Below are positions 42,747 to 52,965 of a stretch of 64,000 nt of DNA, one piece after another. Source of the stretch: Streptomyces phaeolivaceus. GTDB lineage: Bacteria; Actinomycetota; Actinomycetes; Streptomycetales; Streptomycetaceae. The notes beneath the pieces were generated by a model. It was not told where the DNA came from and did not search any database. It saw only the letters and a program-made list of their open reading frames with translations. Each line of letters opens with the position of its first letter. Position 1 is the stretch's first letter. The stretch lies in contig NZ_CP045096.1 of NCBI RefSeq assembly GCF_009184865.1, positions 2,232,001-2,296,000 of the forward strand. The letters are read 5' to 3'. Position numbers and translations under genes: made by a program.

Positions 42747-43466
42747 TTACCCGAGCCTGGGACGGACTCCGAGTACCGCAGTGCCGACGCGCACATGTGT
42801 CGCTCCGGCCGCCACGGCCTCCTCGAGGTCCGCACTCATCCCCGCGGAGACCATGTTCGCAGCCGGATGGGCTCGGCGCAGGTCGGTCGACAAATCCATC
42901 AACCGCCCGAACGCGGCCCGTTGGCGCCCGGCGAACTCCCCGGTGAGCGGCGCGACGGTCATCAGACCATCGACCCGCAGCCCCGGCGCGCCGGCCAGCA
43001 GGTCGGCCAGCTCTTCGATTCCGCCCGGACCGACGCCTCCTCGCTCTCCCCGGCCGCTCTCATCGGCGTCGAGCGCGACCTGGATGAGACATCCCACCTC
43101 ACGTCCGACCCGAACGGCCTCCTTGGACAATGCCGTGACAAGCCGGGAACGATCGACGGACTGCACGAGATCCGCGTAACCCACCACGGAACGGACCTTG
43201 TTGGTCTGCAACTGCCCCACGAAGTGCCACACAAGGGGCAGATCCGAACATTCGGCAGCCTTGGGCGCCGCGTCCTGGTCCTTGTTCTCGGCGACATGGC
43301 GCACACCGAGTTCCGACAGGATCCGCACATCGCTCGCGGGATGGGTCTTGGTGACCACGATCAGGGTCACCTCGTCCCGCTTGCGCCCCGCCGCCACGCA
43401 GGCGGCAGCGATGCGCTCCTCCACCTTCGCCAGGTTCTCGGCGAGTTGTGCCCTACGGTCCGTCAT
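42747..43466 (-). CDS. YggS/YlmE-family PLP homeostasis protein
   Basis: The 239-residue protein is a single-domain alanine-racemase-like barrel that binds pyridoxal phosphate. The Schiff-base lysine is in [18 protein letters not shown]. Other family motifs are [20 protein letters not shown], the phosphate loop near [20 protein letters not shown], and VRVGTAVLG. YggS proteins buffer PLP and affect amino-acid pools. It follows pgeF after only 5 bp and precedes sepF, as ylmE does. Confidence 0.95.
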   Translation of the reverse strand: MTDRRAQLAENLAKVEERIAAACVAAGRKRDEVTLIVVTKTHPASDVRILSELGVRHVAENKDQDAAPKAAECSDLPLVWHFVGQLQTNKVRSVVGYADLVQSVDRSRLVTALSKEAVRVGREVGCLIQVALDADESGRGERGGVGPGGIEELADLLAGAPGLRVDGLMTVAPLTGEFAGRQRAAFGRLMDLSTDLRRAHPAANMVSAGMSADLEEAVAAGATHVRVGTAVLGVRPRLG

Positions 43467-43471
43467 GTCCC

Positions 43472-44242
43472 TCAGTCCAGCCAGACATATCCCGCGAGTC
43501 GCCCTGTGGCGCGGTCGCGGCGGTACGAGAAGTGGTCGCGCGACTCCAGCGTGCACACCGGCGACTGCTCCCGGTCGTGCACCCCGAGGCGCTCCAGCTG
43601 TGCGTGCACTCCGGCGCACACATCCACGGAGGGAGTGCCCCAACTCGTCTCGGCGTACGCCGCCGGCTCGATGGTGGCCACCTCGGCGCGCATCGCCTCG
43701 GGCACTTCGTAACACCGGCCGCAGACGGCGGGTCCGGTGCGGGCGACGATCCGGGCGGGGTCGGCGCCGAGTTCGGTCATGGCCCGTACGGCGGCGGGGA
43801 CGACCCCGGCGATCATGCCGGGCCGGCCTGCGTGGACGGCCGCCGCGACCCCGGCGACGGGGTCGGACAGCAGGACGGGTACGCAGTCGGCGGTGAGGAC
43901 GGCGAGCGCGAGACCGCGCCGGGTGGTGACGATCGCGTCGACGGACGGGATCTTCAGGTCGCCGGAGCCGGGGTCGGCGGCGGACGGTGAGGCGGAACCG
44001 GAGTCCCAGGGTCCGTCGACCACGGCCACGTCCGCGCCGTGCACCTGGTTCATCCAGACGACCCGGTCCGGCTCCAGGCCCAGCGACTTGGCCGCCAGTT
44101 CCCGGTTGGTGAGGACGGCGTCGGTGGCGTCACCGACCGCTCCGCCGAGGTTGAGCTCCTCATACGGAGCGGCGCTCACCCCGCCCCACCTGTCGGTGAA
44201 GGCGAAGTGCGCGCCGCTCACGTGCTCGCGCCGTCCTATCAC
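43472..44242 (-). CDS. pgeF: Peptidoglycan editing factor PgeF (YlmD/laccase-domain)
   Basis: This 256-residue protein of the DUF152/laccase-domain family is thought to remove L-Ser wrongly placed in peptidoglycan precursors; other members are purine nucleosidases. The metal site is visible as His in [17 protein letters not shown], Cys in [16 protein letters not shown], and His in [15 protein letters not shown]. The usual HAGWRG is changed to HAGRPG, which I believe is normal in this group. The GTG start overlaps ftsZ's TGA (GTGA). A second GTG seven codons in ([14 protein letters not shown]) is also plausible. Confidence 0.92.
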   Translation of the reverse strand: MIGRREHVSGAHFAFTDRWGGVSAAPYEELNLGGAVGDATDAVLTNRELAAKSLGLEPDRVVWMNQVHGADVAVVDGPWDSGSASPSAADPGSGDLKIPSVDAIVTTRRGLALAVLTADCVPVLLSDPVAGVAAAVHAGRPGMIAGVVPAAVRAMTELGADPARIVARTGPAVCGRCYEVPEAMRAEVATIEPAAYAETSWGTPSVDVCAGVHAQLERLGVHDREQSPVCTLESRDHFSYRRDRATGRLAGYVWLD

Positions 44243-45429
44243 TTGAGGAAGTCCGGCACGTCCAGCTCCTCCGCCGCGCTGTCCGTGTAGGACCGGGACG
44301 GCGGGACGGGCGGGGCGACCTGGACGTCGTTCACCGGCTCCGGGGCGGGCGCCGGCTCCTCCTTGGGCTTGACGCTGCCGAGCGAGCCGAAGGACGGGCG
44401 GCTCTCGGCGGGGCGCACCGGCGCGGGCTCCTCGCGCTTGGCCGCGGCCGAGCCCAGGATGTTGTCCCGCTTGGCCGGGGGCTGGCCGCCGTCGAAGCCG
44501 GCCGCGATGACGGTGACCCGGACCTCGTCGCCGAGCGCGTCGTCGATGACCGCGCCGAAGATGATGTTGGCCTCGGGGTGGGCGGCCTCGCTGACCAGCT
44601 GGGCGGCCTCGTTGATCTCGAACAGGCCGAGGTCGGAGCCGCCGGAGATGGAGAGCAGGACGCCCCGGGCGCCGTCGATGGACGCCTCCAGGAGCGGCGA
44701 GGAGATCGCCATCTCGGCGGCGGCCACCGCGCGGTCGTCGCCGCGGGCCGAGCCGATGCCCATGAGGGCCGAACCGGCCTCGGACATCACGGACTTGACG
44801 TCGGCGAAGTCGAGGTTGATCAGACCGGGGGTGGTGATGAGGTCGGTGATGCCCTGGACACCGGAGAGCAGGACCTGGTCGGCCGACTTGAACGCGTCGA
44901 GGACCGAGACCTGGCGGTCCGAGATGGACAGCAGCCGGTCGTTCGGGATGACGATGAGGGTGTCGACCTCTTCGCGGAGTTCGGCGATGCCGTCCTCGGC
45001 CTGGTTGGCGCGACGGCGGCCCTCGAAGGTGAAGGGGCGGGTGACCACGCCGATGGTGAGGGCGCCCAGCGAGCGGGCGATGTTGGCCACGACGGGCGCG
45101 CCGCCGGTGCCGGTGCCGCCGCCCTCGCCGGCCGTCACGAAGACCATGTCGGCCCCCTTGAGGACCTCCTCGATCTCCTCGCGGTGGTCCTCGGCCGCCT
45201 TGCGTCCGACGGCCGGGTTGGCGCCGGCGCCGAGTCCGCGGGTGAGTTCACGGCCGACGTCGAGCTTGACGTCGGCGTCGCTCATCAACAGAGCTTGCGC
45301 GTCGGTGTTGATGGCGATGAACTCGACGCCCTTGAGACCGACCTCGATCATCCGGTTGATGGCATTGACACCACCGCCGCCGACACCGATGACTTTGATG
45401 ACTGCGAGGTAGTTCTGCGGTGCTGCCAC
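44239..45429 (-). CDS. ftsZ: Cell division GTPase FtsZ
   Basis: FtsZ (396 aa) polymerises into Z-rings for vegetative cross-walls and sporulation septa. GTP-binding elements are [17 protein letters not shown], the tubulin signature [16 protein letters not shown] and [13 protein letters not shown]. The T7 loop carries the catalytic pair in [16 protein letters not shown] Pro/Glu-rich linker of about 70 residues leads to the C-terminal DVPDFLK peptide that binds SepF. The GTG has GAGAGG eight bases upstream. A 279-bp gap before it, the longest non-coding gap inside the cluster, holds its promoters. Confidence 0.98.
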   Translation of the reverse strand: MAAPQNYLAVIKVIGVGGGGVNAINRMIEVGLKGVEFIAINTDAQALLMSDADVKLDVGRELTRGLGAGANPAVGRKAAEDHREEIEEVLKGADMVFVTAGEGGGTGTGGAPVVANIARSLGALTIGVVTRPFTFEGRRRANQAEDGIAELREEVDTLIVIPNDRLLSISDRQVSVLDAFKSADQVLLSGVQGITDLITTPGLINLDFADVKSVMSEAGSALMGIGSARGDDRAVAAAEMAISSPLLEASIDGARGVLLSISGGSDLGLFEINEAAQLVSEAAHPEANIIFGAVIDDALGDEVRVTVIAAGFDGGQPPAKRDNILGSAAAKREEPAPVRPAESRPSFGSLGSVKPKEEPAPAPEPVNDVQVAPPVPPSRSYTDSAAEELDVPDFLK

Positions 45430-45708
45430 GTCGAAGGCCTCTCGCCTCGAGTTACGTGTCGCCGCTTCGCGAGGGACCCGCGATGCGACGACTGATGCCG
45501 AAGTGGGACGGTCCGAACGCCGACCCGAACCCTAACGCTGAAGTTTAGGGTTACCAGTGTGACTGTTCCTTGGACTCTTCCGAACAGGACACTAAGTCGA
45601 CAAGTGGCGCACGTTCAACGAACACGCCGAACCTCCCGTTTTTCTTTTCACCCTATGTGATCAGCCATAGCGGTGCCCAACCAGGGTGCTGGCCTGCGCG
45701 GATGTGCG
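45430..45708 (-). promoter_or_regulatory. ftsQ-ftsZ intergenic region with inverted repeat; ftsZ promoter region
   Basis: Streptomyces ftsZ is known to have its own promoters here, including a sporulation-induced one. An inverted repeat AACCCTAA (45528-45535) / TTAGGGTT (45545-45552) lies about 100-125 bp before the ftsZ start and could be an operator or an attenuator of read-through from ftsQ. The AT-richer tract between 45545 and 45660 would suit promoters, but I cannot assign -10/-35 boxes with confidence. Confidence 0.5.
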
Positions 45709-46506
45709 TCAACTTCCTGATGACGCGGGCGCGGTGGGGACGCTCACGTCGAAGTGCCCGGCGTCCGGGGCGGCTTCCATCAGTGCGGTGAGCGCACGGG
45801 CCTTCGCCCGCCCCCTCTCCGCACTGCCCCAGGCGACCGTACGTTCTCCGCTCAACTCCAGCGAGATGGAGTCGTAGGAGCGGACCTTGACGACGAGGGT
45901 CTCGTGCGCGAGCGCGGCCGGAATCGCGTCGGCGACCCGCACCGCCTCCCGGACGAGCCGGTCCTCGCCGAATCGCCGCAGACTGGCGGCGGAGGAACCG
46001 GACCGGGACATCGCCAATTCGAGGAGGGGGACGCCTTCCGGGGCTCGGGAGACCGTCGCGAAACGCACTCCCTTGGCGTCCACTTCGACGTAGTTGCCCG
46101 AATTTCCGGCCGCTTCGACAAGGAGGACCGCCGTACGTTCGCTCACTTTCAGCCGGATTCCATCGGGCCAGGAACGGACGACCTCGACCGAGTCGATCCG
46201 GGGCAGCTTCCCGAGCAGCCGGGCCTCGATCCCGTCGAGGTCGACGGAGACCAGCGGATCGCCGAGCGGAACGTCGGCGGCCTCGCGCACCTGGGCCTCG
46301 GTCAGCACCCGGGTGCCCGAGACGGAGACCCGCTCGGCCCGCAGCCAGGAGGACCCGTACAGGGCCCAGACCGAGGCGCCGCCGATCAGCACCAGGGCGA
46401 CCGCGGCGGCGATCAGCGCCCGGGGGCCGGGGAGCCGCCGCCGCGACGGCGGACCGGGGTCCAGGTCCTCGTCGGCGCCGCGTTCGGCGGTGGTCGCTCC
46501 GGCCAC
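45709..46506 (-). CDS. ftsQ: Cell division protein FtsQ
   Basis: A single-pass protein of 265 residues. It has a short basic/Pro-rich cytoplasmic part, a membrane helix LIAAAVALVLIGGASVWALY at about residue 31-50, a POTRA domain (VSVSGTRVLTEAQVREAADV, PLVSVDLDGIEARLLGKLPR) and the FtsQ beta domain (VVRSWPDGIRLKVSERTAVL). It links the Z-ring machinery to septal wall synthesis with FtsL and FtsI. The start is a GTG. It lies 25 bp after murG. Confidence 0.95.
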   Translation of the reverse strand: MAGATTAERGADEDLDPGPPSRRRLPGPRALIAAAVALVLIGGASVWALYGSSWLRAERVSVSGTRVLTEAQVREAADVPLGDPLVSVDLDGIEARLLGKLPRIDSVEVVRSWPDGIRLKVSERTAVLLVEAAGNSGNYVEVDAKGVRFATVSRAPEGVPLLELAMSRSGSSAASLRRFGEDRLVREAVRVADAIPAALAHETLVVKVRSYDSISLELSGERTVAWGSAERGRAKARALTALMEAAPDAGHFDVSVPTAPASSGS

Positions 46507-46531
46507 GCTTCCAGCCCTCCGTCACCCGGTC

Positions 46532-47623
46532 CTAACGGCGATGCGACGCGATCGCCTCGTACACCATCCCGACGAGCAGGTCGTCGGCGTCCCGGCGGCC
46601 GAACTCGCTGGCCGCGCGCGACATCTCGTACAGCCGGTGCGGGTCGGCGAGGACGGGCAGAACGTTCTGCTGCACCCACTGGGGCGTCAGTTCCGCGTCG
46701 TCGACCAGCAGTCCGCCGCCGGCCTTGACCACCGGCTGGGCGTTGAGCCGCTGTTCGCCGTTGCCGATGGGCAGCGGGACGTAGGCGGCCGGGAGCCCGA
46801 CGGCGGAGAGTTCGGCGACGGTCATCGCGCCCGCGCGGCAGAGCATCATGTCGGCCGCGGCGTACGCGAGGTCCATCCGGTCCACGTACGGTACCGGGAT
46901 GTACGGGGGCATCCCCGGCATCTGGTGCACCTGCGGCAGTTCGTTCTTCGGACCGACCGCGTGCAGGATCTGGATCCCGGCCTGCTGGAGGTAGGGCGCG
47001 ACCTGCTGGACGACCTCGTTGAGGCGGCGGGCGCCCTGGGAGCCGCCGGAGACCAGCAGGGTCGGCAGGTTGGGGTCGAGACCGAACAGGGCGCGGGCCT
47101 CGGGGCGGGCGGCGGCCCGGTCCAGGGTGGCGATGGCGCGGCGCAGCGGGATGCCGATGTAGCGGGCGTCGCGGAGCTTGCTGTCCGGGGTGGAGACGGC
47201 GACCTGGGCGGCGTACCGGGAGCCGATCTTGTTGGCGAGACCGGGGCGGGCGTTGGCCTCGTGGACGACGATCGGCACACCGAGGCGCTTGGCGGCGAGA
47301 TAGCCGGGCAGGGCGACATAGCCGCCGAAGCCGACCACGGCGTCCGCCTTGGTGCGCTCCAGGATCTGCTCGGTCGCCTTGATCGTGCCGCGCAGCCGGC
47401 CGGGCACGGTGATCAGCTCGGGGGTGGGCTTGCGAGGCAGCGGTACGGCGGGGATCAGCGCGAGTTCGTAGCCGCGCTCGGGGACGAGGCGCGTCTCCAG
47501 GCCGCGCTCCGTGCCCAGGGCCGTGATGCCCATGGTCGGATCCTGCCTGCGCAGGGCGTCCGCGAGCGCGAGCGCGGGCTCGATGTGACCGGCGGTTCCG
47601 CCACCGGCGAGTACGACATGCAC
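46532..47623 (-). CDS. murG: UDP-GlcNAc:lipid I N-acetylglucosaminyltransferase MurG
   Basis: MurG (363 aa) adds GlcNAc to lipid I to make lipid II on the inner face of the membrane. It has the G-loops MHVVLAGGGTAGHIEPALAL and TLLVSGGSQGARRLNEVVQQ, plus VVGFGGYVALPGYLAAKRLG and the donor-site CRAGAMTVAELSAVGLPAAY. The GTG start places the first G-loop at the N-terminus. It follows ftsW by 6 bp. Confidence 0.97.
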   Translation of the reverse strand: MHVVLAGGGTAGHIEPALALADALRRQDPTMGITALGTERGLETRLVPERGYELALIPAVPLPRKPTPELITVPGRLRGTIKATEQILERTKADAVVGFGGYVALPGYLAAKRLGVPIVVHEANARPGLANKIGSRYAAQVAVSTPDSKLRDARYIGIPLRRAIATLDRAAARPEARALFGLDPNLPTLLVSGGSQGARRLNEVVQQVAPYLQQAGIQILHAVGPKNELPQVHQMPGMPPYIPVPYVDRMDLAYAAADMMLCRAGAMTVAELSAVGLPAAYVPLPIGNGEQRLNAQPVVKAGGGLLVDDAELTPQWVQQNVLPVLADPHRLYEMSRAASEFGRRDADDLLVGMVYEAIASHRR

Positions 47624-47629
47624 CGAAAT

Positions 47630-48979
47630 TCACCGCTCTCCGGACGAACGTGCCGAGGCACGCCGTCGCATCGTGTTCCATCTCCCGGGCCCCGAAGGGC
47701 CGCCGCCACGCTTTCTACCAAAGCGGGGTTGCCGCATGGCAAGCGCCGCCCGCGCCGCGGGCTCGTCGCGCGCGAACGCGATCAGCAACCCGATGGCGAA
47801 CATGGTCGGCAGCAGGGCGGACCCTCCGTAGGAGAACAGCGGGAGCGGGACTCCGGCGATCGGCAGCAGACCGAGCACCGCACCGATGTTGATCACTGCC
47901 TGAGCGGTGATCCAGGTGGTCACGCCTCCCGCGGCATACCTGACGAAGGGGTCCTCCGTGCGTCCGGCCACGCGGATACCCGCATAGCCTAGAGCCGCGA
48001 AGAGGGCGAGCACCGACAGCGTCCCCGCGAGGCCCAGTTCCTCACCGGTGACGGCGAAGATGAAGTCGGTGTGCGCTTCCGGGAGTTGACCCCATTTTTC
48101 CACACTGGCGCCGAGCCCGGAGCCGAAGATTCCGCCCGAGGCCAGGGCGTAGATCCCGTGCACGGCCTGCCAGCAGTCGGCGCCGTCCGTACGGGGTTCG
48201 GTGGCTCCGATGCAGGCCAGACGGGCCATGCGGTTCTCACTGGTCCTGATCAGGACGAACCCGATGAGCCCGGCGATGGACAGCACGCCCACGAACATGC
48301 GCGTCGGCGCCCCGGCCAGCCAGAGCAGGCCGAACAGGATCGCCGTGAGAATGATCGCGGTGCCCATGTCACCGCCGAGCATGATCAGCCCGAGCAGCAT
48401 GAACGCCACCGGAACGAGCGGCACCAGCATGTGCTTCCACTGTGTCAGCAGCCGCTTGTCCTCCTTGCGGGCCAGCAGATCGGCGCCCCACAGCACCAGC
48501 GCCAGCTTGCCGAACTCGCTGGGCTGGATCTGGAAGGAGCCGCCGACGGCGATCCAGTTCTGGTTGCCGTTGATCGACTGCCCTATCCCCGGCACTTGAA
48601 CCAGGGCCATCAGAAAGACACAGCCGGCCAGGATCGGGTAGGCCAGCGCCCGGTGCAGCTTGACCGGCATCCGTGAGGCCAGGAGCAGCAGGACGGTGCC
48701 GATCGTGGCCGCGAGGAACTGCTTGCGGAAGAAGAAGGTGCCCGGCAGCGATTTCTGCAGGGCCGTGATCTGGGAGGCCGAGTAGACCATCACCAGGCCC
48801 AGCACGGTGATCAGCAGGCTGCCGCCGAGGATCAGGTAGTAGGCGGTCAGCGGCCGGTCCCAGGCCTTGCGGGCCCGGGTGAGGAACCGCCGCAGGGGGT
48901 TCTCGCGCGGCGGCCGGGAGACGGGCGGGCGGCGGGTGACGCGCTGGAGGGGCGCACGGCTCGTGCGGCTACTCGGCAT
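47630..48979 (-). CDS. ftsW: Septal peptidoglycan glycosyltransferase FtsW (SEDS)
   Basis: The 449-residue SEDS protein has ten predicted membrane helices, an Arg/Pro-rich cytoplasmic N-terminus of about 40 residues and a basic C-terminal tail. SEDS landmarks are VMVYSASQITALQ, IQPSEFGKLALVLWGADLLA, GGDMGTAIILTAILFGLLWL, the catalytic-Asp loop around LPEAHTDFIFAVTGEELGLA, and LPLFSYGGSALLPTMFAIGL. It polymerises lipid II at the septum with FtsI. It is followed by murG and preceded by murD at 87 bp. Confidence 0.96.
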   Translation of the reverse strand: MPSSRTSRAPLQRVTRRPPVSRPPRENPLRRFLTRARKAWDRPLTAYYLILGGSLLITVLGLVMVYSASQITALQKSLPGTFFFRKQFLAATIGTVLLLLASRMPVKLHRALAYPILAGCVFLMALVQVPGIGQSINGNQNWIAVGGSFQIQPSEFGKLALVLWGADLLARKEDKRLLTQWKHMLVPLVPVAFMLLGLIMLGGDMGTAIILTAILFGLLWLAGAPTRMFVGVLSIAGLIGFVLIRTSENRMARLACIGATEPRTDGADCWQAVHGIYALASGGIFGSGLGASVEKWGQLPEAHTDFIFAVTGEELGLAGTLSVLALFAALGYAGIRVAGRTEDPFVRYAAGGVTTWITAQAVINIGAVLGLLPIAGVPLPLFSYGGSALLPTMFAIGLLIAFARDEPAARAALAMRQPRFGRKRGGGPSGPGRWNTMRRRASARSSGER

Positions 48980-49066
48980 CGGGGACGCCTTCGCCGCCGA
49001 CCGACCACGTCCGTGTCACGCGTCCCTCCCAGTCTCACCCGGCGCCGCCAGGCGAAGCCGGGCCGG

Positions 49067-50479
49067 TCAGCCGTCCGCGGAGGAGAGTTCGCGCACAGCC
49101 TCCGCGAACGCGTCCCCACGCTTGTTGTAGTTGACGAACATGTCCATCGACGCGCAGGCCGGCGCCAGCAGGACCGTGTCGCCCGCCCGCGCCAGCGTCC
49201 GCGCCTCGCGGACGGCGGCGAGCATCGCCCCAGTGTCGGTCCGGTCGAGGTCGACGACCGGCACTTGCGGCGCGTGTCGCGTGAGCGCTTCCCGGATCAG
49301 CGCGCGATCCGCGCCGATCAGCACGACACCCCGCAGCCGGCCGGCCGCTCCGGCGACGAGTTCGTCGAAGGTCGCGCCCTTGGCGAGTCCGCCGGCGATC
49401 CACACGATCGACTCGTACGCCGCCAACGAGGCCTGCGCGGCATGGGTGTTGGTGGCCTTGGAGTCGTCGATGTACGCCACGCCGTCCACGTCGGCCACAT
49501 GCGCGATGCGGTGCGCGTCCGGGGTGAAGGCCCGCAGCCCGTCCCGTACGGCCGCGGCGGGCACTCCGAAGGCCCGTGCGAGGGCCGCCGCCGCGAGGGC
49601 GTTGGCGATGTTGTGCGGGGCCGCCGGGCTGACGTCGGAGACCTCGGCGAGTTCCTGGGCGTTCTGCTGCCGGTTCTCGACGAAGGCGCGGTCGACCAGG
49701 ATGCCGTCCACGACGCCGAGTTGGGAGGGTCCGGGGGTGCCGAGCGTGAATCCGACGGCCCGGCAGCCCTCCTCGACGTCCGCCTCGCGCACCAGGTCCT
49801 CGGTGGCCTTGTCGGCAGCGTTGTAGACGCAGGCGACCCGATTGCCCTCGTAGATACGGCCCTTGTCGGCGGCGTACGCCTCCATGGAGCCGTGCCAGTC
49901 GAGGTGGTCGGGGGCGAGGTTGAGGACGGCGGCGGAGTGGGCGCGCAGCGAGGGCGACCAGTGGAGCTGGTAGCTGGACAGTTCCACGGCCAGTACGTCG
50001 TACCGCTCGTCGCCGAGGACGACGTCCAGCAGCGAGACCCCGATGTTGCCTACGGCGGCCGTGCGCAGGCCCGCCGCCCCGAGGATGGAGGCGAGCATCT
50101 GGACGGTCGTGGTCTTGCCGTTGGTGCCGGTGACGGCCAGCCAGGGGGCGGCGTCGGGGCCGCGCAGCCGCCAGGCCAGTTCGACGTCGCCCCAGACCGG
50201 GACGCCGGCCTCGGCCGCCGCCGCGAACAGCGGCTTGTCCGGCTTCCAGCCGGGGGTGGTGACGATCAGTTCGGTGCCCTGCGGCAGGGTCGCGCCGTCA
50301 CCGAGGCGCACGGTGATGCCGAGCGCCTCCAGGTCCTCGGCCTGTGTCCGGGCGCGTTCGTCGTCGCCGTCGTTGACGACGGTGACGGCCGCGCCGAGGC
50401 CGTGCAGAACCCTGGCCGCCGGGATGCCGGAGACGCCGAGTCCGGCGACGGTGACGCGTTTGCCCTGCCAGTCGGTCAC
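49067..50479 (-). CDS. murD: UDP-MurNAc-L-Ala:D-Glu ligase MurD
   Basis: MurD (470 aa) adds D-glutamate to UDP-MurNAc-L-Ala. It has the Rossmann-like N-terminal [20 protein letters not shown], the ATP loop [20 protein letters not shown], the Mur-ligase motif [20 protein letters not shown] and the C-terminal [20 protein letters not shown]. The GTG start overlaps mraY's TGA (GTGA) and gives [15 protein letters not shown]; an ATG five codons upstream lies within mraY. Confidence 0.96.
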   Translation of the reverse strand: MTDWQGKRVTVAGLGVSGIPAARVLHGLGAAVTVVNDGDDERARTQAEDLEALGITVRLGDGATLPQGTELIVTTPGWKPDKPLFAAAAEAGVPVWGDVELAWRLRGPDAAPWLAVTGTNGKTTTVQMLASILGAAGLRTAAVGNIGVSLLDVVLGDERYDVLAVELSSYQLHWSPSLRAHSAAVLNLAPDHLDWHGSMEAYAADKGRIYEGNRVACVYNAADKATEDLVREADVEEGCRAVGFTLGTPGPSQLGVVDGILVDRAFVENRQQNAQELAEVSDVSPAAPHNIANALAAAALARAFGVPAAAVRDGLRAFTPDAHRIAHVADVDGVAYIDDSKATNTHAAQASLAAYESIVWIAGGLAKGATFDELVAGAAGRLRGVVLIGADRALIREALTRHAPQVPVVDLDRTDTGAMLAAVREARTLARAGDTVLLAPACASMDMFVNYNKRGDAFAEAVRELSSADG

Positions 50480-51549
50480 TTGTCGGCCGCCCATCCCGCG
50501 TAGAAGATGCCCAGCCCGACGATCACACAGATGCCCTGGATGATCCAGAAGCGCACGACCACGAGGACTTCGGACCAGCCCTTGAGTTCGAAGTGGTGCT
50601 GGAGCGGGGCCATGCGGAAGACGCGCTTGCCGGTGAGCTTGAACGAGCCGACCTGGATGACGACCGACATGGTGATGAGGACGAACAGACCGCCGAGGAG
50701 CGCGAGCAGCAGCTCGGTGCGGGAGCAGATCGCGAGACCGGCGAGCGCGCCGCCGAGGGCCAGCGAGCCGGTGTCACCCATGAAGATCTTGGCCGGTGAG
50801 GTGTTCCACCACAGGAAGCCGAGGCAGGCGCCCATCAGCGCGGAGGCCACGATCGCCAGGTCGAGTGGATCTCGTACCTCGAAGCAGGCCTCCGGATTGG
50901 TGAGGGCCTCCGTGTTGGCGCAGGACTCCTGGAACTGCCAGACACCGATGAACGTGTACGCGCCGAAGACGAGGACGGAGGCGCCGGTGGCCAGTCCGTC
51001 GAGACCGTCGGTCAGGTTCACGCCGTTCGACATCGCGAGGATCATGAACAGCGCCCAGATGACGAACAGCACCGGGCCGATGGTCCAGCCGAAGTCCTGG
51101 ACGAAGGAGATCTTGGTGGAGGCCGGCGTCTGGTCGCGGACGTCCGGGAACTGCAGCGCGAGGACCGCGAAGGCGATACCGACGATCAGCTGGCCGGCCA
51201 TCTTCGCCTTGGCCCGCAGGCCCAGCGAACGCCGTTTGACGATCTTGATGTAGTCGTCGAGGAAGCCGACCAGGCCCATGCCGGCCATCAGGCCGAGCAC
51301 CAGGAGACCGGAGAAGGCCGGCGGCTGGCCCGAGATCACCTTGGCCAGGAAGTACGCGATGATCGTCGCCAGGATGAAGGCGATACCGCCCATCGTCGGC
51401 GTACCGCGCTTGCTGGCGTGCTCGCGCGGGCCGTCGTCGCGGATGTACTGACCGTAGCCCTTGCGGGCCAGCAGCTTGATCAGCAGCGGGGTGCCGACCA
51501 GGGTCAGGAACAGACCGATGACTCCTGCGAACAGGATCTGGTTCATCAT
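50476..51549 (-). CDS. mraY: Phospho-MurNAc-pentapeptide transferase MraY
   Basis: MraY (357 aa, ten membrane helices) attaches the MurNAc-pentapeptide to undecaprenyl phosphate, making lipid I. Signatures are [20 protein letters not shown] then MGGIAF, the catalytic aspartates in [20 protein letters not shown], and [20 protein letters not shown]. Two ATGs in tandem lie at the start (51549 and 51546), overlapping the murF TGA. Confidence 0.97.
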   Translation of the reverse strand: MMNQILFAGVIGLFLTLVGTPLLIKLLARKGYGQYIRDDGPREHASKRGTPTMGGIAFILATIIAYFLAKVISGQPPAFSGLLVLGLMAGMGLVGFLDDYIKIVKRRSLGLRAKAKMAGQLIVGIAFAVLALQFPDVRDQTPASTKISFVQDFGWTIGPVLFVIWALFMILAMSNGVNLTDGLDGLATGASVLVFGAYTFIGVWQFQESCANTEALTNPEACFEVRDPLDLAIVASALMGACLGFLWWNTSPAKIFMGDTGSLALGGALAGLAICSRTELLLALLGGLFVLITMSVVIQVGSFKLTGKRVFRMAPLQHHFELKGWSEVLVVVRFWIIQGICVIVGLGIFYAGWAADK

Positions 51550-52961
51550 CGGGCGGCAACCTCACCCTCGTTGCCGCTGTCGAGCAGCGCCTGCGCCACG
51601 CTCTCCAGCCCGACCGACCGGGACGCCTTCACGAGTACGACGTCTCCCGGGCGCAACTGACTGCGCAACAGGTCGACCGCCGCCTGTGCGTCGGACACGT
51701 GCACCGACTCCTCACCCCACGAACCCTCGTTATATGCGCCCAGTTGCAGCCAGGACGCTTCCCTGCCCCCGACCGCGACGAGCTTGCCGACATTGAGCCG
51801 GACGGCGAGCCGTCCGACCGCGTCGTGCTCGGCGAGCGATTCGTCCCCGAGCTCGGCCATCTTGCCGAGCACCGCCCAGGTCCGCCGCCCCTTGCCCATC
51901 GCCGCGAGCGCGCGCAGAGCGGCTCGCATGGACTCGGGGTTCGCGTTGTAGGCGTCGTTGACGACCGTCACGCCGTCCGGGCGCTCGGTGACCTCCATGC
52001 GCCAGCGGGAGAGGGAGCCCGCCTCGGAGAGCGCGGTGGCGATCTCGTCTGCGGACATGCCCAGCTCATGGGCGACGGCGGCCGCGGCGAGCGCGTTCGA
52101 CACGTGGTGCTCACCGTACAGGCGCATGGTCACATCGCTTGCACCGGAGGGTGTGTGAAGCCTGAAGGCGGGCTGTCCGGCGTCCGTGAGCGTCACGTTC
52201 TCGGCGCGTACGTCCGCTTCGCCGGACTCGCCGAAGAGGAGCACCTTCGCCTTCGTACGGGACGCCATGGCCCGGACGAGGGGGTCGTCGGCGTTGAGGA
52301 TCGCGGCGCCGCCCTCGCTCGCCGGCGGCAGCGCCTCCACCAACTCGCCCTTGGCCTGGGCGATCTGCTCCCGGCCGCCGAACTCGCCGATGTGGGCGGT
52401 GCCGACGTTCAGCACGAGGCCGACCTTCGGCGGGGTCAGATCGGTGAGGTACTTGATGTGGCCGATGCCCCGGGCGCCCATCTCCAGGACCAGGAAACGG
52501 GTTTCCTCCGTGGCGCTGAGCGCGGTGAGGGGCAGTCCGATCTCGTTGTTGAGGGAGCCGGGCGTGAACACCGTGGGCGCCTTGCGCCGCAGCACCTGGG
52601 CGATCAGGTCCTTGGTGCTGGTCTTGCCCGCCGAGCCGGTGAGGGCCACGAGGGTCGTGCCGAGCTTCCTGACGACGTGCCGGGCGAGGGCGCCGAGCGC
52701 CGCCTGCACGTCGGTCACGACGATCGCGGGCACGCCGACGGGACGGGACGCCAGCACCGCTGCCGCACCCGCCTCGACGACCGCGGCCGCGAAGTCGTGT
52801 CCGTCCACGCGCTCGCCCGCGAAGGCGACGAAGAGGCTGCCGGGCTCCACCTCACGGGAGTCCCGGACGACCGGTCCGGTGACCTGTGCCGACGGATCCG
52901 GTATGTCGTGCGTCTGCCCGCCGACGACTTCTGCGATCTCGGCGAGAGAGAGGGCGATCAC
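51546..52961 (-). CDS. murF: UDP-MurNAc-tripeptide:D-Ala-D-Ala ligase MurF
   Basis: MurF (471 aa) adds D-Ala-D-Ala to finish the UDP-MurNAc-pentapeptide. The ATP loop reads [20 protein letters not shown]. Other signatures are [36 protein letters not shown] and [20 protein letters not shown]. The GTG start is four bases beyond the murE stop, with AGGGA seven bases upstream. Longer frame extensions lie inside murE. Confidence 0.96.
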   Translation of the reverse strand: MIALSLAEIAEVVGGQTHDIPDPSAQVTGPVVRDSREVEPGSLFVAFAGERVDGHDFAAAVVEAGAAAVLASRPVGVPAIVVTDVQAALGALARHVVRKLGTTLVALTGSAGKTSTKDLIAQVLRRKAPTVFTPGSLNNEIGLPLTALSATEETRFLVLEMGARGIGHIKYLTDLTPPKVGLVLNVGTAHIGEFGGREQIAQAKGELVEALPPASEGGAAILNADDPLVRAMASRTKAKVLLFGESGEADVRAENVTLTDAGQPAFRLHTPSGASDVTMRLYGEHHVSNALAAAAVAHELGMSADEIATALSEAGSLSRWRMEVTERPDGVTVVNDAYNANPESMRAALRALAAMGKGRRTWAVLGKMAELGDESLAEHDAVGRLAVRLNVGKLVAVGGREASWLQLGAYNEGSWGEESVHVSDAQAAVDLLRSQLRPGDVVLVKASRSVGLESVAQALLDSGNEGEVAAR

Positions 52962-52965
52962 AAGT

